From: Anopheles merus
Taxonomy: Eukaryota > Arthropoda > Insecta > Diptera > Culicidae
Reading direction: 5' to 3'
DNA: 64,000 bases
NCBI RefSeq assembly: GCF_017562075.2
Contig: NC_054085.1
Span: forward strand, 32,179,039-32,243,038
The translations under genes were made by a program, and so were the position numbers. Of the stretch, positions 10,677-21,625 are shown one piece after another (position 1 is the first letter of the stretch; each line of letters begins with the position of its first letter). The notes under the pieces are model-generated. The model worked only from the letters and a program-made list of their open reading frames with translations, ran no database searches and had not been told where the DNA came from.

Positions 10677-12248
10677 ATGTTCCTCCGGGTGTTTCGAAAA
10701 TATTTCACCGCCAAACTCACCCACGATCTGCGGCTCTACGATGGACGACTCAAGGAAAAGGTTCCACTACAAATCCACCCCAGCAAGCCGTACCTTTCCT
10801 TCTACACCTGCGGCCCTACAGTGTACGATTCGGCCCACATCGGTCACGCCAGCTGCTACGTGCGGCTGGACATTGTGCAGCGCATTCTACGGCATCACTT
10901 CCACCTCCCGCTCGTAACCGCGATGAACATCACGGACATTGACGACAAAATAATCGCCCGTGCACTGGAGCAGCAGGTCGACTGGCAGCAGCTGGCACGC
11001 CGGTACGAGGACGAGTTTTGGAGCGATCTGCAGCGGCTAAACGTTCGTGCGCCGGATGTAAAGCTGCGCGTCACCGACCACATTCCCGCGATAGTCCGCT
11101 TCGTGCAAACGCTCGTTGAGAAAGGTTTCGCCTACAGTACCGCCGACGGGTCGGTTTACTTCGAAACGGCCAAGTACGCACGTTACGGCAAGCTACAGAA
11201 GGTCATCATCGAACCGGAAAGCAACGCGTCCAAGGGCCACAAAAGACATCAGTCGGACTTTGCGCTCTGGAAAGCTTCAAAACCGGGTGAACCATTTTGG
11301 ACCGCTCAAGCGTTTGCCCAGGGACGCCCAGGCTGGCACATTGAGTGTTCCACGCTCGCTAGCCATCTGTTCGGCCGCACGATAGACTTCCATGCCGGCG
11401 GGCTCGATTTGCGCTTTCCGCACCACGAGAATGAGGAAACGCAAAGCTGCTGCTATCACGACGTGCCGGACTGGGTGACACACTGGCTACACACCGGCCA
11501 GCTCCATCTCGAGGGCCAAACGCACAAAATGTCCAAATCGCTCAAGAACACGGTCAGCATCGCCGAGCTACTCGGTGCATACAGTGCGGACGAGTTCCGC
11601 ATGCTCTGCCTACTGTCGCACTATCGCAGCGCGATCGAGTACGGCCCGGAAGCGATGGGGACGGCGCGCAACGTGCTGCGCAAGTTTGCCAGCTTCTTCA
11701 GCGACGCCAAAGCCTACATCGATGGGCTGAAGCCGGCAGCGTACGATGCGGCCAGCACGGAAAGCTTGCTCGGGAAGCTTTCGGAAACACGGACGACTGT
11801 TAAAGAGTTTTTAAAGAACGATTTCAATACCGCCAATTCGGTGTTAGCGCTCGGTGAGCTTGCTTCCAATGTACAGAGGATAATAAACAGCCACGAACCG
11901 TCCGCTTCTGGCGTCTCGCTTATTGGGTCCTCCAATGTGGGGGCAGTCCTTGTCGTAACGGAATACATCCGGGAGGAACTTGTCTCCTACGGGGTGCAAT
12001 CTCTCGACAAACAGTCGCCCCAGCACAGCCGTCAAATGGGAAACGACGCCAATCAATCGCTCGAACAGCTAATCGAAGCGATGGTGGCCACCAGAAGCGA
12101 AATTCGCCTGCAAGCGATCGAAACCAAAAACCCGCAACTCTTCAAAGTGTGTGATTTATTGCGAGACCGCTTGAAGCTGGCCAATGTGGAGGTTAAAGAT
12201 CACGGGAAAACTTCCTCCTGGAACTTCCGAGAGGGTAGCGCGAAATAA
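10677..12248 (+). CDS. CARS2: Mitochondrial cysteinyl-tRNA synthetase
   Basis: Intronless frame of 523 residues. It charges tRNA-Cys with cysteine in the mitochondrial matrix. Class I synthetase signatures are clear: CGPTVYDSAHIGHA with the HIGH motif at residues 54-57, NITDIDDKI, WHIECS, HHENE (zinc and active-site region) and KMSKS at 284-288. A basic, hydrophobic N-terminus (MFLRVFRKYF) fits a mitochondrial targeting sequence, and the length fits the mitochondrial rather than the longer cytosolic enzyme. The stop codon overlaps an AATAAA at 12244-12249, implying a very short 3' UTR. It converges with ECM29, whose stop lies only 183 bp away. Confidence 0.95.
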   Translation: MFLRVFRKYFTAKLTHDLRLYDGRLKEKVPLQIHPSKPYLSFYTCGPTVYDSAHIGHASCYVRLDIVQRILRHHFHLPLVTAMNITDIDDKIIARALEQQVDWQQLARRYEDEFWSDLQRLNVRAPDVKLRVTDHIPAIVRFVQTLVEKGFAYSTADGSVYFETAKYARYGKLQKVIIEPESNASKGHKRHQSDFALWKASKPGEPFWTAQAFAQGRPGWHIECSTLASHLFGRTIDFHAGGLDLRFPHHENEETQSCCYHDVPDWVTHWLHTGQLHLEGQTHKMSKSLKNTVSIAELLGAYSADEFRMLCLLSHYRSAIEYGPEAMGTARNVLRKFASFFSDAKAYIDGLKPAAYDAASTESLLGKLSETRTTVKEFLKNDFNTANSVLALGELASNVQRIINSHEPSASGVSLIGSSNVGAVLVVTEYIREELVSYGVQSLDKQSPQHSRQMGNDANQSLEQLIEAMVATRSEIRLQAIETKNPQLFKVCDLLRDRLKLANVEVKDHGKTSSWNFREGSAK

Positions 12249-12249
12249 A
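12244..12249 (+). terminator. Poly(A) signal overlapping the CARS2 stop codon
   Basis: The last codons read GCG AAA TAA AAC, so AATAAA (12244-12249) contains the whole TAA stop (12246-12248). No other canonical hexamer was seen before the ECM29 3' end, so this is the likely signal and the 3' UTR would be only about 15-30 nt. Confidence 0.55.
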
Positions 12250-12316
12250 ACCTCCAATTTACTGCAAACACACCAACTTCAACAAATCATTTACAATTAC
12301 CAAACATGTGTCATAA

Positions 12317-12322
12317 TTTATT
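12317..12322 (-). terminator. Poly(A) signal of ECM29
   Basis: TTTATT on the plus strand reads AATAAA on the minus strand, 110-115 bp beyond the ECM29 stop codon. This spacing is ordinary for an insect gene. Confidence 0.55.
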
Positions 12323-12431
12323 ACCTTGCTGTAAGATTCGTTTTTGACTTTTCTTTTACCATTCGCGTGCAATCTCGCGTGGCTGCGCGAAGAAAACCGA
12401 ACGTTTACTGCCCAATCCAGTCTAGTACTGC

Positions 12432-15400
12432 TCACTTCAGCTTGTCCTCCAAATCCTTCAGCCGGCATTTAATTTCCGGTGCCGTGTCTTTTTGCAGCTG
12501 CTGCAGAATTTGGGCGAACGTTTGCCGTACCAGACCGAGCTCCAGCTCGACCGTGCCGGCCTCCTTGGCTTTCAGCTTTTTCGTCAGTATCAGCATCACG
12601 TTCAGGGCTTCCTTCTTCAGACCGGTGTGCGGTATGGCTGAAAGGAAAAGAGGAAGTGGACGCAATTAGTACTAAGAATCATACGAGCAGAAAAGCATGA
12701 GCTCTTACCCGCCACTTCCACGATCGCAGACAGCACGATGCGACAAACAGTCTCCAGCACGTTCCCTTCCGTCGCTTCCGAATCGACCTTTGCCTTCTTC
12801 TCACGGTTCGCTCCCATCGCAGAGCTGCCGCTTTCTGCTTCCATGTCCTCATTGCCATCCTCACCCTCCACCCTACTCCGCAGCAGATGCAAACGTTCCA
12901 AAAACCGCCCAAGCGCCTGCAGCAGACACAGCTGCACCGGGCGCGTGTTTAGCTTCAAACACTGCACACACTTCTCCACAAACATGCGCTGGTAGCGCCG
13001 CTGCGTGTCGATCGAATACTCCGGCCACGCTTTGCCCAGCGTTTCGCAAACCGTCTCCTTCAGCTGCACCGAGATCAGCATCTGCTTGTTGCGCTCCTCC
13101 GACGTGACACTCTCCCCCGGACCATCATCCGGCTGATGCTGCTGCTGCTGCGGCTTGTCGAGCAAATGCCACACCATGTTGTACACCTCCTCGAACCGGT
13201 CCACCTTCAGCTCGTTCAGAATGTTGCCGAGCGAGCGGAGCGCGTGCGTACGGTACACCGGCTCCTCCTTGCGGCACTCCTTCATCACCGCATCGACGAT
13301 CCGCTCGGCGTGGTTCGTCGCCTGCTGGTCGAGCTTCTTGCACAGGCTCGCCAGCCCCTGTAGCAACCGCTCCTTGCCCTGGAACGTCCGCCCGCTCACA
13401 TTGTTCAGTATCAGCTCGATCAACCGGCAGCGCACCGCATCGTCCAGCGTGGCGCTCAGCTTGGACGCGAGCGTATGCGTAGCGGCGCCGGCCTGCGCCT
13501 TCAACAACCACGACGGATTGTTCAGGTTCGTCTCCAGTATCGTCACGATCGCGTCCAGATTCATGCGCAACCCCGCATCGCCCGTGTTGATGTCGTGCCA
13601 CAGCTCCTGCCACAGCTCCACCGTCGAGCGGCTGTCGTCCGTCACTTCCTCGTGCATTGCGAAAAACACCAGCGGCAGCACGTGCGCACTGTAGTCCTTC
13701 AGCACCTCCTGGTGCCGCTTGTTGATCGCCTGTATCGTGAGCGGGACCGCCTTCGATCGCGACGCCTGCTGCTCGAAGTAAAGCTCCTCCAGCTTGCCGA
13801 ACAGCCGCTCGATCGATTGCTCCTTCGCCGTGCCGATCAGGTGGCCGATGGCGGACGCGTAGTACCGGCGCACTGTCGCATTGCGATCGGTCAGCCCGGT
13901 AAAGCAAGCGCCCAGATATTTGCTCGTCAGCGGTTGCATCTCCTGCCCGAGGTGTATGCTAACGAGACAGATGAAGTGGGCGCAGGCCACCTTGGTGCCG
14001 AGATTGACGCTCGACTTTACCTGATCCAGCACGGCCGGCGACATACGCTCGAGCGTGGCGTAGTCGATGTGCCGGATGCACTTCGTCAGCGTTTCCATCG
14101 TGTAGTGCTGCTTGACGGCTTCGGCCCGCAGCGTGTCGATCGTTTCCTGCGTACCGCCGCCCGCCTGTCCCGAAACCATCGTCGACAGGTAGGCGAGCTT
14201 GGTTGAGTCGAGCTCACCGGTCGCTTGCAGCAAACACGGCACCAGGCTGGTCAAGTGCGGCAGTATCAGTGCACCGGCCGAATCGATCAGCTCGGAAAGG
14301 GTACGAATGCTAAGCTTGCGGATCTCCGGCACCGTATGCGTAACGCCCGTCTCGAGCAGCAACGGAATGATCGAGCTGGCCACGTTCATGGCCGACTTGT
14401 TGTTATCGCTCGATGCAGCCACCACGCACACCTTGCTCAGTGCATTGGCCGTACCTTCCGCTGCCAGTCGCGTACCCTCGTGCTGATCGTCCATTACGCG
14501 GAACAACTGACTCCAAAGGTAGCGCAGCTCCGGCTCGGGAACACTCGGCTGATCCACATCCATCGAGCTGGACGTTGCAGCATCCTCCACCTTCTTCCTA
14601 CCGATCGGATCCGACCGAAGCTTCAGCCCTGCCGCCCGTTTGATCAGATCCCGCACAGCCAAACAGCACGCGATGCGGGTGCGCCACTCGTACGAGGTGA
14701 GGTTCTTCGTCACGTCCTCCAGAATGTCCCAGTAGTACAGCTCGACCGTCGACTTCGCATCCGTCACCACCGAGTCCCAGATGCTTATCATCGAGTTCTG
14801 TATCTTGGGCGTCGGGTCGTACTTGTATCGGAACAGGCGCGGCACAATCTTCCCCAGGTACGGTTCCATCTTCAGCTTGGTGATCTTCGAGATCGACTGC
14901 AAACCGAACGCCGCACCGAGCTTGCTGTTCCACGTGGCATTGTGGTTCGCTATCTGCATGAACTGGTAGATCATTTCCGGTTTGTTGAGATCGGACGCCA
15001 GCGCGCACAGCTCCTTGTACGTCGAAAGGTTGCCTCTGTGTGAGTAGAAAAAACCAACAGGGATGCGTTAGTGAACTGTCTATTGGTGAGGGTAAACGTG
15101 GCGTGTCCTACCCCATGGGAGTCTTGCCGAGCACGCCTTCCTCGAACAGCTTCGTGTCCTCCACCACCTTCTGCACCTGTCGCCGGCCACCGATTAGCTG
15201 GTCGAGCAGCAGATTCGACATCGCCTCCTGGTCTTCGTTCTCCGAGAGTGTAAATATAATACCCATCGCACGTGATGCCACATCTTGCACAAGCTCTGAG
15301 AAAAGAAAAAGACGTCAGGAGTCATTCTAAATAAGAGTCCTCTTGAGTCGTCCGGAGTCGTTGGGAGTCGTTCGGAGTCGTTGGAAATCGTCCGGAGTCG

Positions 15401-18400
15401 TTCGGAGTCGTTCGGAGTCGTGTGGAGTCGTCCGGAGTCGTCCGGAGTCATTAGGAGTTACCCGGAGTTATTCGGAGTCCCCCAGAGTCATTCGGAGTCA
15501 CCCAGAGTCATTCGGACTCGTTCGGAGTTGTCCAGAGTCGTCCGGGGTCGCTTGGAGTCATTATAAATCGGAGTCGGCCGAAGTCGATCGGAGTCGGCCG
15601 GAGTCGATCGAAGTCCCCGACTCGGTAGACTCCGAACGACTCCGAACGACTTCTTATGACTCCCACTCCCAATAACTCCGGATGACTCCGAACGACTCCG
15701 GACGACTCCGACTCCGAACAACTCCGGATGACAAATGAAAGAAACAACACCTACCATTATCCTCGGAAAGCAGATCCGTCAGGGCGAGCTGCAAAATCTG
15801 GCGCTGTTCGCGCACCGGCTTGCGCCGGCTGCAGTTTTTCACGATCGCCAGCAACCAAACGGCGCACGCCTGCTTCAGATACGCGTGCGTTTCGTTCACC
15901 TGCTTGACCAGCTCGATCAGGAACCAGGTAAGCGTCTCATCGTCCACATTACCAACCTCCTCGTTGACGTCATTCAACCCGTGGCTACCCTTCGGCAGAC
16001 CCTGCAGCGTGTACGCCAGCGCCTGACCCATCGCAATGTGCAGTGCCGGATCTTTGGTCATCTTCAGCAGGCCCAGGAAGCGCTGCAGCACCTTGCGGGC
16101 GTAGTACGGCCGATCACCGACCGCCAGAAACCCGAGACAGTGGGCAGCATCTTCCCGTATTTTCGCCTTCGTGTGGCCACTCTGCAGCAGCGTGATGAGC
16201 GTTTCCATCAGCGAGGCTTTCGTCGTGGCCGTTTGCTGCTTGCTGGCGGTCGCTTCCGTCTCGCCCGTATCCATGCCTTCCTGCTCCTCGGGCAGCGGCA
16301 GTGCGGTACAGGAACCAATCAACGACAAGCTACGAATGGCCGCCGACTGTAGCAGCGACTGCTGATCGCGCAACAACGACACGAGCAGCTCGATCAGCTC
16401 CCGCAGCAGGTCCCACTCCTTAACTGCACGCTCGGAGGCGGTTTTATTAAGCAGCAACTTCCGATGTACAGCGTGAGCCGCCGCCAGGATCGAACCGTGC
16501 CGCGTTTCGAGCGATTTATTGCCAAGCGTTTGCAGCTCCCGTACCTGCCGCTCGAACTCCGGCTCATCGCTAACGTAAGCGAGCAGCACACCGTACACCA
16601 TGGCGATCAGTACACGCGTCGGTTCGGACGTTTCCTTCAGCGAACTTTCCAGCGTCAGCAGCAAATCTCGGTTTTCCTCCACCAGCGCGTCCGGTATACC
16701 ATTCACCAGATCGTACAGACAGGTCAGCTCGCTGATACCCTTCCGGGCGATCACCAACCGGCGAACGAGATCGTTATACTTCACCACCGTGTCGCGCTGC
16801 CCCTCAGCGACGAGCTTGCGCAGAAAAGCGGTCAACTTGTACAGCGACTCATCGTCGCCCGGGTGCGTACTGACGCCCGCATTGAACAGCAAACAGATGC
16901 GCAAGTACTCCAGTATCTCCACGTACGTATCGAACGCGTACGGCAGCTTCACCTTCCCGTACCCCATCCGGTCGACAATCGTCGCCACCTTGCGCTCCGA
17001 TTTGCTCGCCACGTACTCCACCATCTCGCCGAACGACGGCAGCACGATGTGCTTCGTCTCGGACGGTTCCTGCTGCTCCACCCGGTCGTACTCGCTCACC
17101 GACAGGATCGCACCGTAGTTGATGTGGTCCTTTTTCGACACCCCGTACAGGTAGGTGGTCATCGCTTCGCGCAGCTGCGAGCTTTCGCCGCAGATAATCA
17201 GCAGCAGATAGCGCGACGGCACGTAGTAATCGGGAAAGCAGGTGGTCAGAAACACGGACGCCACGTTCTGCACGATCGTCAGCTTCGATTCGGCCTTCTC
17301 CCCGAGCAGGGCGAGCAGCAGCTGCTGGTTTGCATTCGGCACGAACCGTTTCTTAGCCGCCACTAGCTTGCGCTTCGATGTGCCCGGCTTGTCGGCGACG
17401 TCCTCCGTCTCCATGCTGGCCGCTTCCGACGAGCCGGCAGTCGCGCTGCTTTGCTTGCGCCAATCGAACGCTTGGGCCAGTGCGACCAGCGCTTCGCGAA
17501 TCGACGAGTGCAGCTCGACCGGTGCCTGCTGCAGATGGGTAAAGTATTCGCCCACGAGCTGAATGTCCTCGTTCACCGTCGCGGGACAGACGATGGCAAG
17601 CTGCGCCATCGCACTGTACGCCGCGTTCTGCACCTCGTTCGTTTCCTCCGACGCGGTACCGATCAGTTTGGAGATCCCTGTCAGCAGCACCTTTGACAGT
17701 TTGTTGATCAAATCAGTCTGCCCGCTGGTAGGCGATAGGAAAAGGAATTAATATGATTAGAAATGAGTTTCATCGGACCAATCCTCCCACACACACACAC
17801 ATACTTGTTAATAAGATTGTAGGCGAACTGCAGTGCCAGCACCTTACACTTCTGGTTCGTGTTGTCGCCGAACAGCGACTCAAAGATCACCTGGATGCCG
17901 TTCGCGATGATGATGCCCTTGCCGCGGCACTTGAGCAAATGCTGCAGCAGCTTCTGCCGGACCCGGGCACTCACGCCGCTCGTCTTGCGGTCGGGCAGCT
18001 TCGAGCCGTTGCCCGAAAACAGGCTGTACAGCGGTGCGGACAGCTTCGGATCGACCCAGTCGAGCGAGCTGCAGATCTTGTTCAGCTCACCGATGGCGGG
18101 CGTCGCAACGGAGAAGCGCGTGTCGGCCGACGCTACCACGAGATGGGCCAGTATTTCCTGGTCGGGAAAGATGCCCCCGCAAAGGAAGCGCACGATGCCC
18201 TTCTTCAGCTGCTCCAGCTCCTCCGCCTTCGGGGGCTTTGCTGTGACGCGCTTGAACGAGTACACGCTCATGCCGGGGGGCACGTCACTGTCGGGCAGGG
18301 TGCCGTACGGCAGCAGCAGCACATCCATCAGTATGGACAGGAGCTGCTGCTTGGTGGCCGGTTTGTTCGACAGCCCGAGCAGTTCCGAGCGCTTTTCCGG

Positions 18401-19230
18401 GTTTTCCGGTATCTTGATCTCACCCAACAGTGGAAGGACCAGCATCAGGATCCTACGAGGGGAGGGAACAAAAGTGAAAACAGAGGTTTTAGTCCCGTTG
18501 GAGCGTTTTTTTTTGCTGCCTTTTGTATGGCTCTTACTTATCCTGATGTGTTTCCGGCTTCCCTTCCAAGCAGTTTAGCAGGGCGGGGGCAAATTCTGTT
18601 TGCTCCTCCACCGTCAGTCTTGGAAAGCCCATCGTGATGTAGATGATGGCGAAGTTCTATCCGAAAAATAAAAGAAGTTCAATCACCTGGTAGTCTTTTC
18701 GGGGGAAGCTTACAGTTACTTACGATCAAAAACAAAGAATCGGCCTGCTGATACTGAGCCAACAATGGCGCGAGTGGGATTTGTATTTGATTGCGCGATT
18801 TTAGCCGCTTGTTGATGTGCGTCAGGATCTCCATTACCTAGACAGAAAGAGAAAGAGCAAAAGCCGTTCATAATTAACGTTCCTAGCGCTACTTCCGACC
18901 TTCGCCTTCCTAACCTTCTTGCGAACGTTTTCATTCGGAGACGTAATCTTGATCAGCACCGGGGTGAGAAACTTGGTCACCGTCGTCTGCAGCTGCTCGT
19001 CCGTATCGGCAAACCCCAGCCGTAACAGCACACGCTCCAGAAGTTCTGCAAAATGCAAGGCAAAACGGAATCCCCAGCGAGGGTAAGCAAATGTTTATTT
19101 CCTCTTTAACCCGTAAAGTGCATCGTCATCCCGTGGGGCTTCTTTCCAGGGGGATTCGAAGAAAGAAGACGGAAAATGGACCCTTTACGGCACCATGCTC
19201 ACCTAGCTCTTCAGCCGGATTTCCTGCCAT
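12432..19230 (-). CDS. ECPAS: ECM29 (ECPAS) proteasome adaptor and scaffold
   Basis: Nine exons on the minus strand: 19230-19203, 19045-18915, 18837-18724, 18656-18538, 18452-17805, 17724-15755, 15295-15112, 15035-12709 and 12637-12432. All junctions are GT-AG and in frame, giving 1,908 residues against about 1,845 in human. The N-terminus (EELELLERVLLRLGFADTDE) and internal YKELCALASDL and QIANHNATWNS stretches match ECM29. The whole protein is HEAT-like helical repeats. ECM29 binds the 26S proteasome, bridging core and regulatory particles, and acts in proteasome quality control and localisation. The start MAGNPAEE is the only ATG in frame and lies ten codons before the conserved block. The donors after exons 2 and 6 are slightly weak (GTTAGG, GTAGGT). 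Intron 6 (15296-15754) is filled with a GGAGTCG minisatellite. A divergent gap of 2.4 kb separates it from HERC2. Confidence 0.94.
15313..15731. repeat. Inverted GGAGTCG minisatellite inside ECM29 intron 6
   Basis: About 300 bp of imperfect decamers of the type GGAGTCGTTC on the plus strand (15313 to about 15615) are followed by about 105 bp of the reverse complement (GAACGACTCC type, about 15628-15731). The array could therefore fold into a large hairpin. Many units diverge by one or two bases. The same motif occurs in the hAT-like element at 34508-34698. The array takes up most of this 459 bp intron, whereas most other ECM29 introns are 70-120 bp. Confidence 0.85.
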
Positions 19231-21625
19231 TTTACACGGTGAGTCACGTCTCGGGATAGTAAACTAATCGAAGGCGATTTTTTGGTCACTAATCGGTAAG
19301 CTTGCTGTAAACAAAAATGATGCTTTTCTCGCGACACACACAAGACTGCCGAGTGCGATATCAGACAGGTGCTGTCATCGCTGCGGGAGAGGATAAAAGA
19401 AAGATAAAAAGAAACGTCACTGATTGCGTTTATACTGCTCGGTTGGCTCGATGGAGGTTTAATTCCAGCGGTAAAACCGGCTTCAACGCCGATCGAAAAT
19501 CGCCAAAAATCGTTTGGAATAAACGATAACTTATCAGTTTGTAAACAAAGCCTTGCGGTTCCAACGGGGAGTGAATTGCATGTGCTAGAAGGCATACAAA
19601 TTTTTCTTTTTTCGAGAAGCGGCCATGAATACACCAACCTTGTTAAGCTCCCTTAATTTTGTCTGCTTGACCCCATATTGCTGCCATTTGCTTGTCAAAC
19701 TGAAATGAGCGTGCATTTAATTGCAAGTCTTACTTAAACGTATTGAGCAGTTTCCTAAAAATAAGCATTTTCTTCGACTTTCATTCGTTTTGCTTCTTCA
19801 CCCAGCTGATGTTATTGTTTACATTCGCGCCACAGCTGATCGGCAATCGGCCGGCATTTATGAGAGTCAAACGATAAGAGAGCAACAGATGATCGAAACA
19901 TTACCAAAACAAACCAACTTCCCCTCCTTTTGCGCTGACGTTTAATCGAAAAATTCAATCTATACCGTGGGGTTGTTTTCTCTCCCTCGCGTAAAGTGCA
20001 TTTGTTTATCCAACGTTGCTCTGAAAACACCACCTCTTCCATCCGGTTGATTGTCAACCTTTTGCTTTTCTGGCTGGGCTTTGTGTAATTATTTCCTCAA
20101 ATTGTTCAGCTGTAAATAATACCTTTTTCTCTTCCGACTGGAAAAAAAAAATCGTCAAACGATAAGTTCCAACCAGCCGCGAACCGACTGCATCGCATCT
20201 CTCAACTCTGGCTTGTAGATGAAATTTTCCGGCCCCGCTAGGCAAAACCAGGTTTTCGCGAGCTCACCAATGCTCCAAATCGGTTCGGTTTTCCCTCGCT
20301 GACGAACGTTTTTGAAAGGAGTTGTGAGCGTTTAAGATGACCACCAAAAAGCTGGCGTTGGTGGACAAAAATAAATTGTCAAAAATTAAATACACACCCC
20401 AATTCCCTCCACCCCCTTCATTGACCCAAGGGGTCCTATATTTCATGAGTATGCCATTTTACATCTTAGCTCCACCGTCTCACTTGCTGGTAAACGTTCT
20501 GCTATTGCATCAGCTGATGGTGATGGCTTTGAACGGCGATCCTATGCGTTGCGCAGCAATACAAAACCTTTCAGCTATTGCTAAAATATCACGTGCTTCC
20601 ATTTTCTGTTGATTTTGATGCAAAAATAATCAACAAAATTTAGCACTTTTAATTCACAACAGTTACACGATTTGTTTATGTTTTTCATGCCTCCATGTGC
20701 GCGAGAGAGATGGTATGACATAAAGATCGTAAAAATACATACCTCGGTATGTGATCCTCGTAAATTGTTACAACGTAAGCCATATGGACAAAGGTAGACG
20801 AAGTATTTGGAGGTCAAATGGGAGAGTGCGGTACAAAAGCTCTCTTCGAAACGAGCACTATATGCGAGCAAAAGAAGGGTAGAGCAAATGAGCGAGATGC
20901 AGCGATTTTTTAACGTCAAAAACCCTCGACATGTAGTGCGGGGCGCTGCGCCTGCGCCTGCCCAAAACACAAATGACCTCGCAACGAAACGACAGCTCGG
21001 TTGTCAAACGGTCAGGCAGTTGTGAAGAAAATTTTGCCCGAGAGAAAGCAACCAACGTCCACCAAAACGATTCTGTCCTGTGGCGGGGTGTGGAAAATTG
21101 CTTGTTTTTCCTCCCACCAGCCCACATTGCTGCTCATTTGCGGTTGAGACGGGCAGCGCTTTTTAGCAAGTTACTCCGTGGAAAAAGATGGCAATCGAAG
21201 CAACAATCGTCCAAGTGCACCGTTCCATCGCTTTGGCCAGTGTTTAATTGATCTATTGCGAGGGCATACACATACATACGCACGTACGTGAACACACAAA
21301 TCGAGTTTTCCGTTTTCCACGGGTGTGTGCATAATTACCAGCCCCTATCTCGCTCGGTTCCCTTCCAATTCCCCCCACTCCCGGTGGAGGTATGTGCTAA
21401 CGTGTGTGTGTGTGTGTTTGTGTGAGAGTAGTGCGCGGTGTAAATGCATAGTTGTGTGAAGCCGTGCGCAACGTTGTTGCAAACATAGGTTTTCTTCGCA
21501 TCGCTTCGATTCGCCTCTTTTCACCACCCCATTTAACAACATTCCCGAGTAGTAGAGGGTGGGTGGGTGGTTGAGAGGCGCTTGGTGCATTATAGTACAC
21601 GCAGCAAAGCATCTCTCTATGGAAC
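19231..21625. other. Divergent intergenic region ECM29 / HERC2 (promoters, 5' UTRs)
   Basis: 2.4 kb without a convincing coding frame. It must hold the promoters and 5' UTRs of both genes. A GT run lies at 21402-21417, close to the HERC2 start. No TATA box or named factor site could be assigned with confidence. Confidence 0.5.
21402..21417. repeat. GT dinucleotide microsatellite
   Basis: An uninterrupted GT run lies about 210 bp before the HERC2 start codon, in presumed 5' UTR or promoter sequence. Confidence 0.8.

Noticed and set aside
13125..13907. Long alternate frames within ECM29, HERC2 and cathepsin L exons
   Set aside because: GC3-rich exons lack stop codons in other frames. These readings are Arg/Ala/Gly-rich shadows with no family resemblance.
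15343..15675. Repetitive Ser/Val/Arg-rich open frames in the ECM29 intron
   Set aside because: They are translations of the GGAGTCG minisatellite, whose decamer contains no stop codon in several frames.
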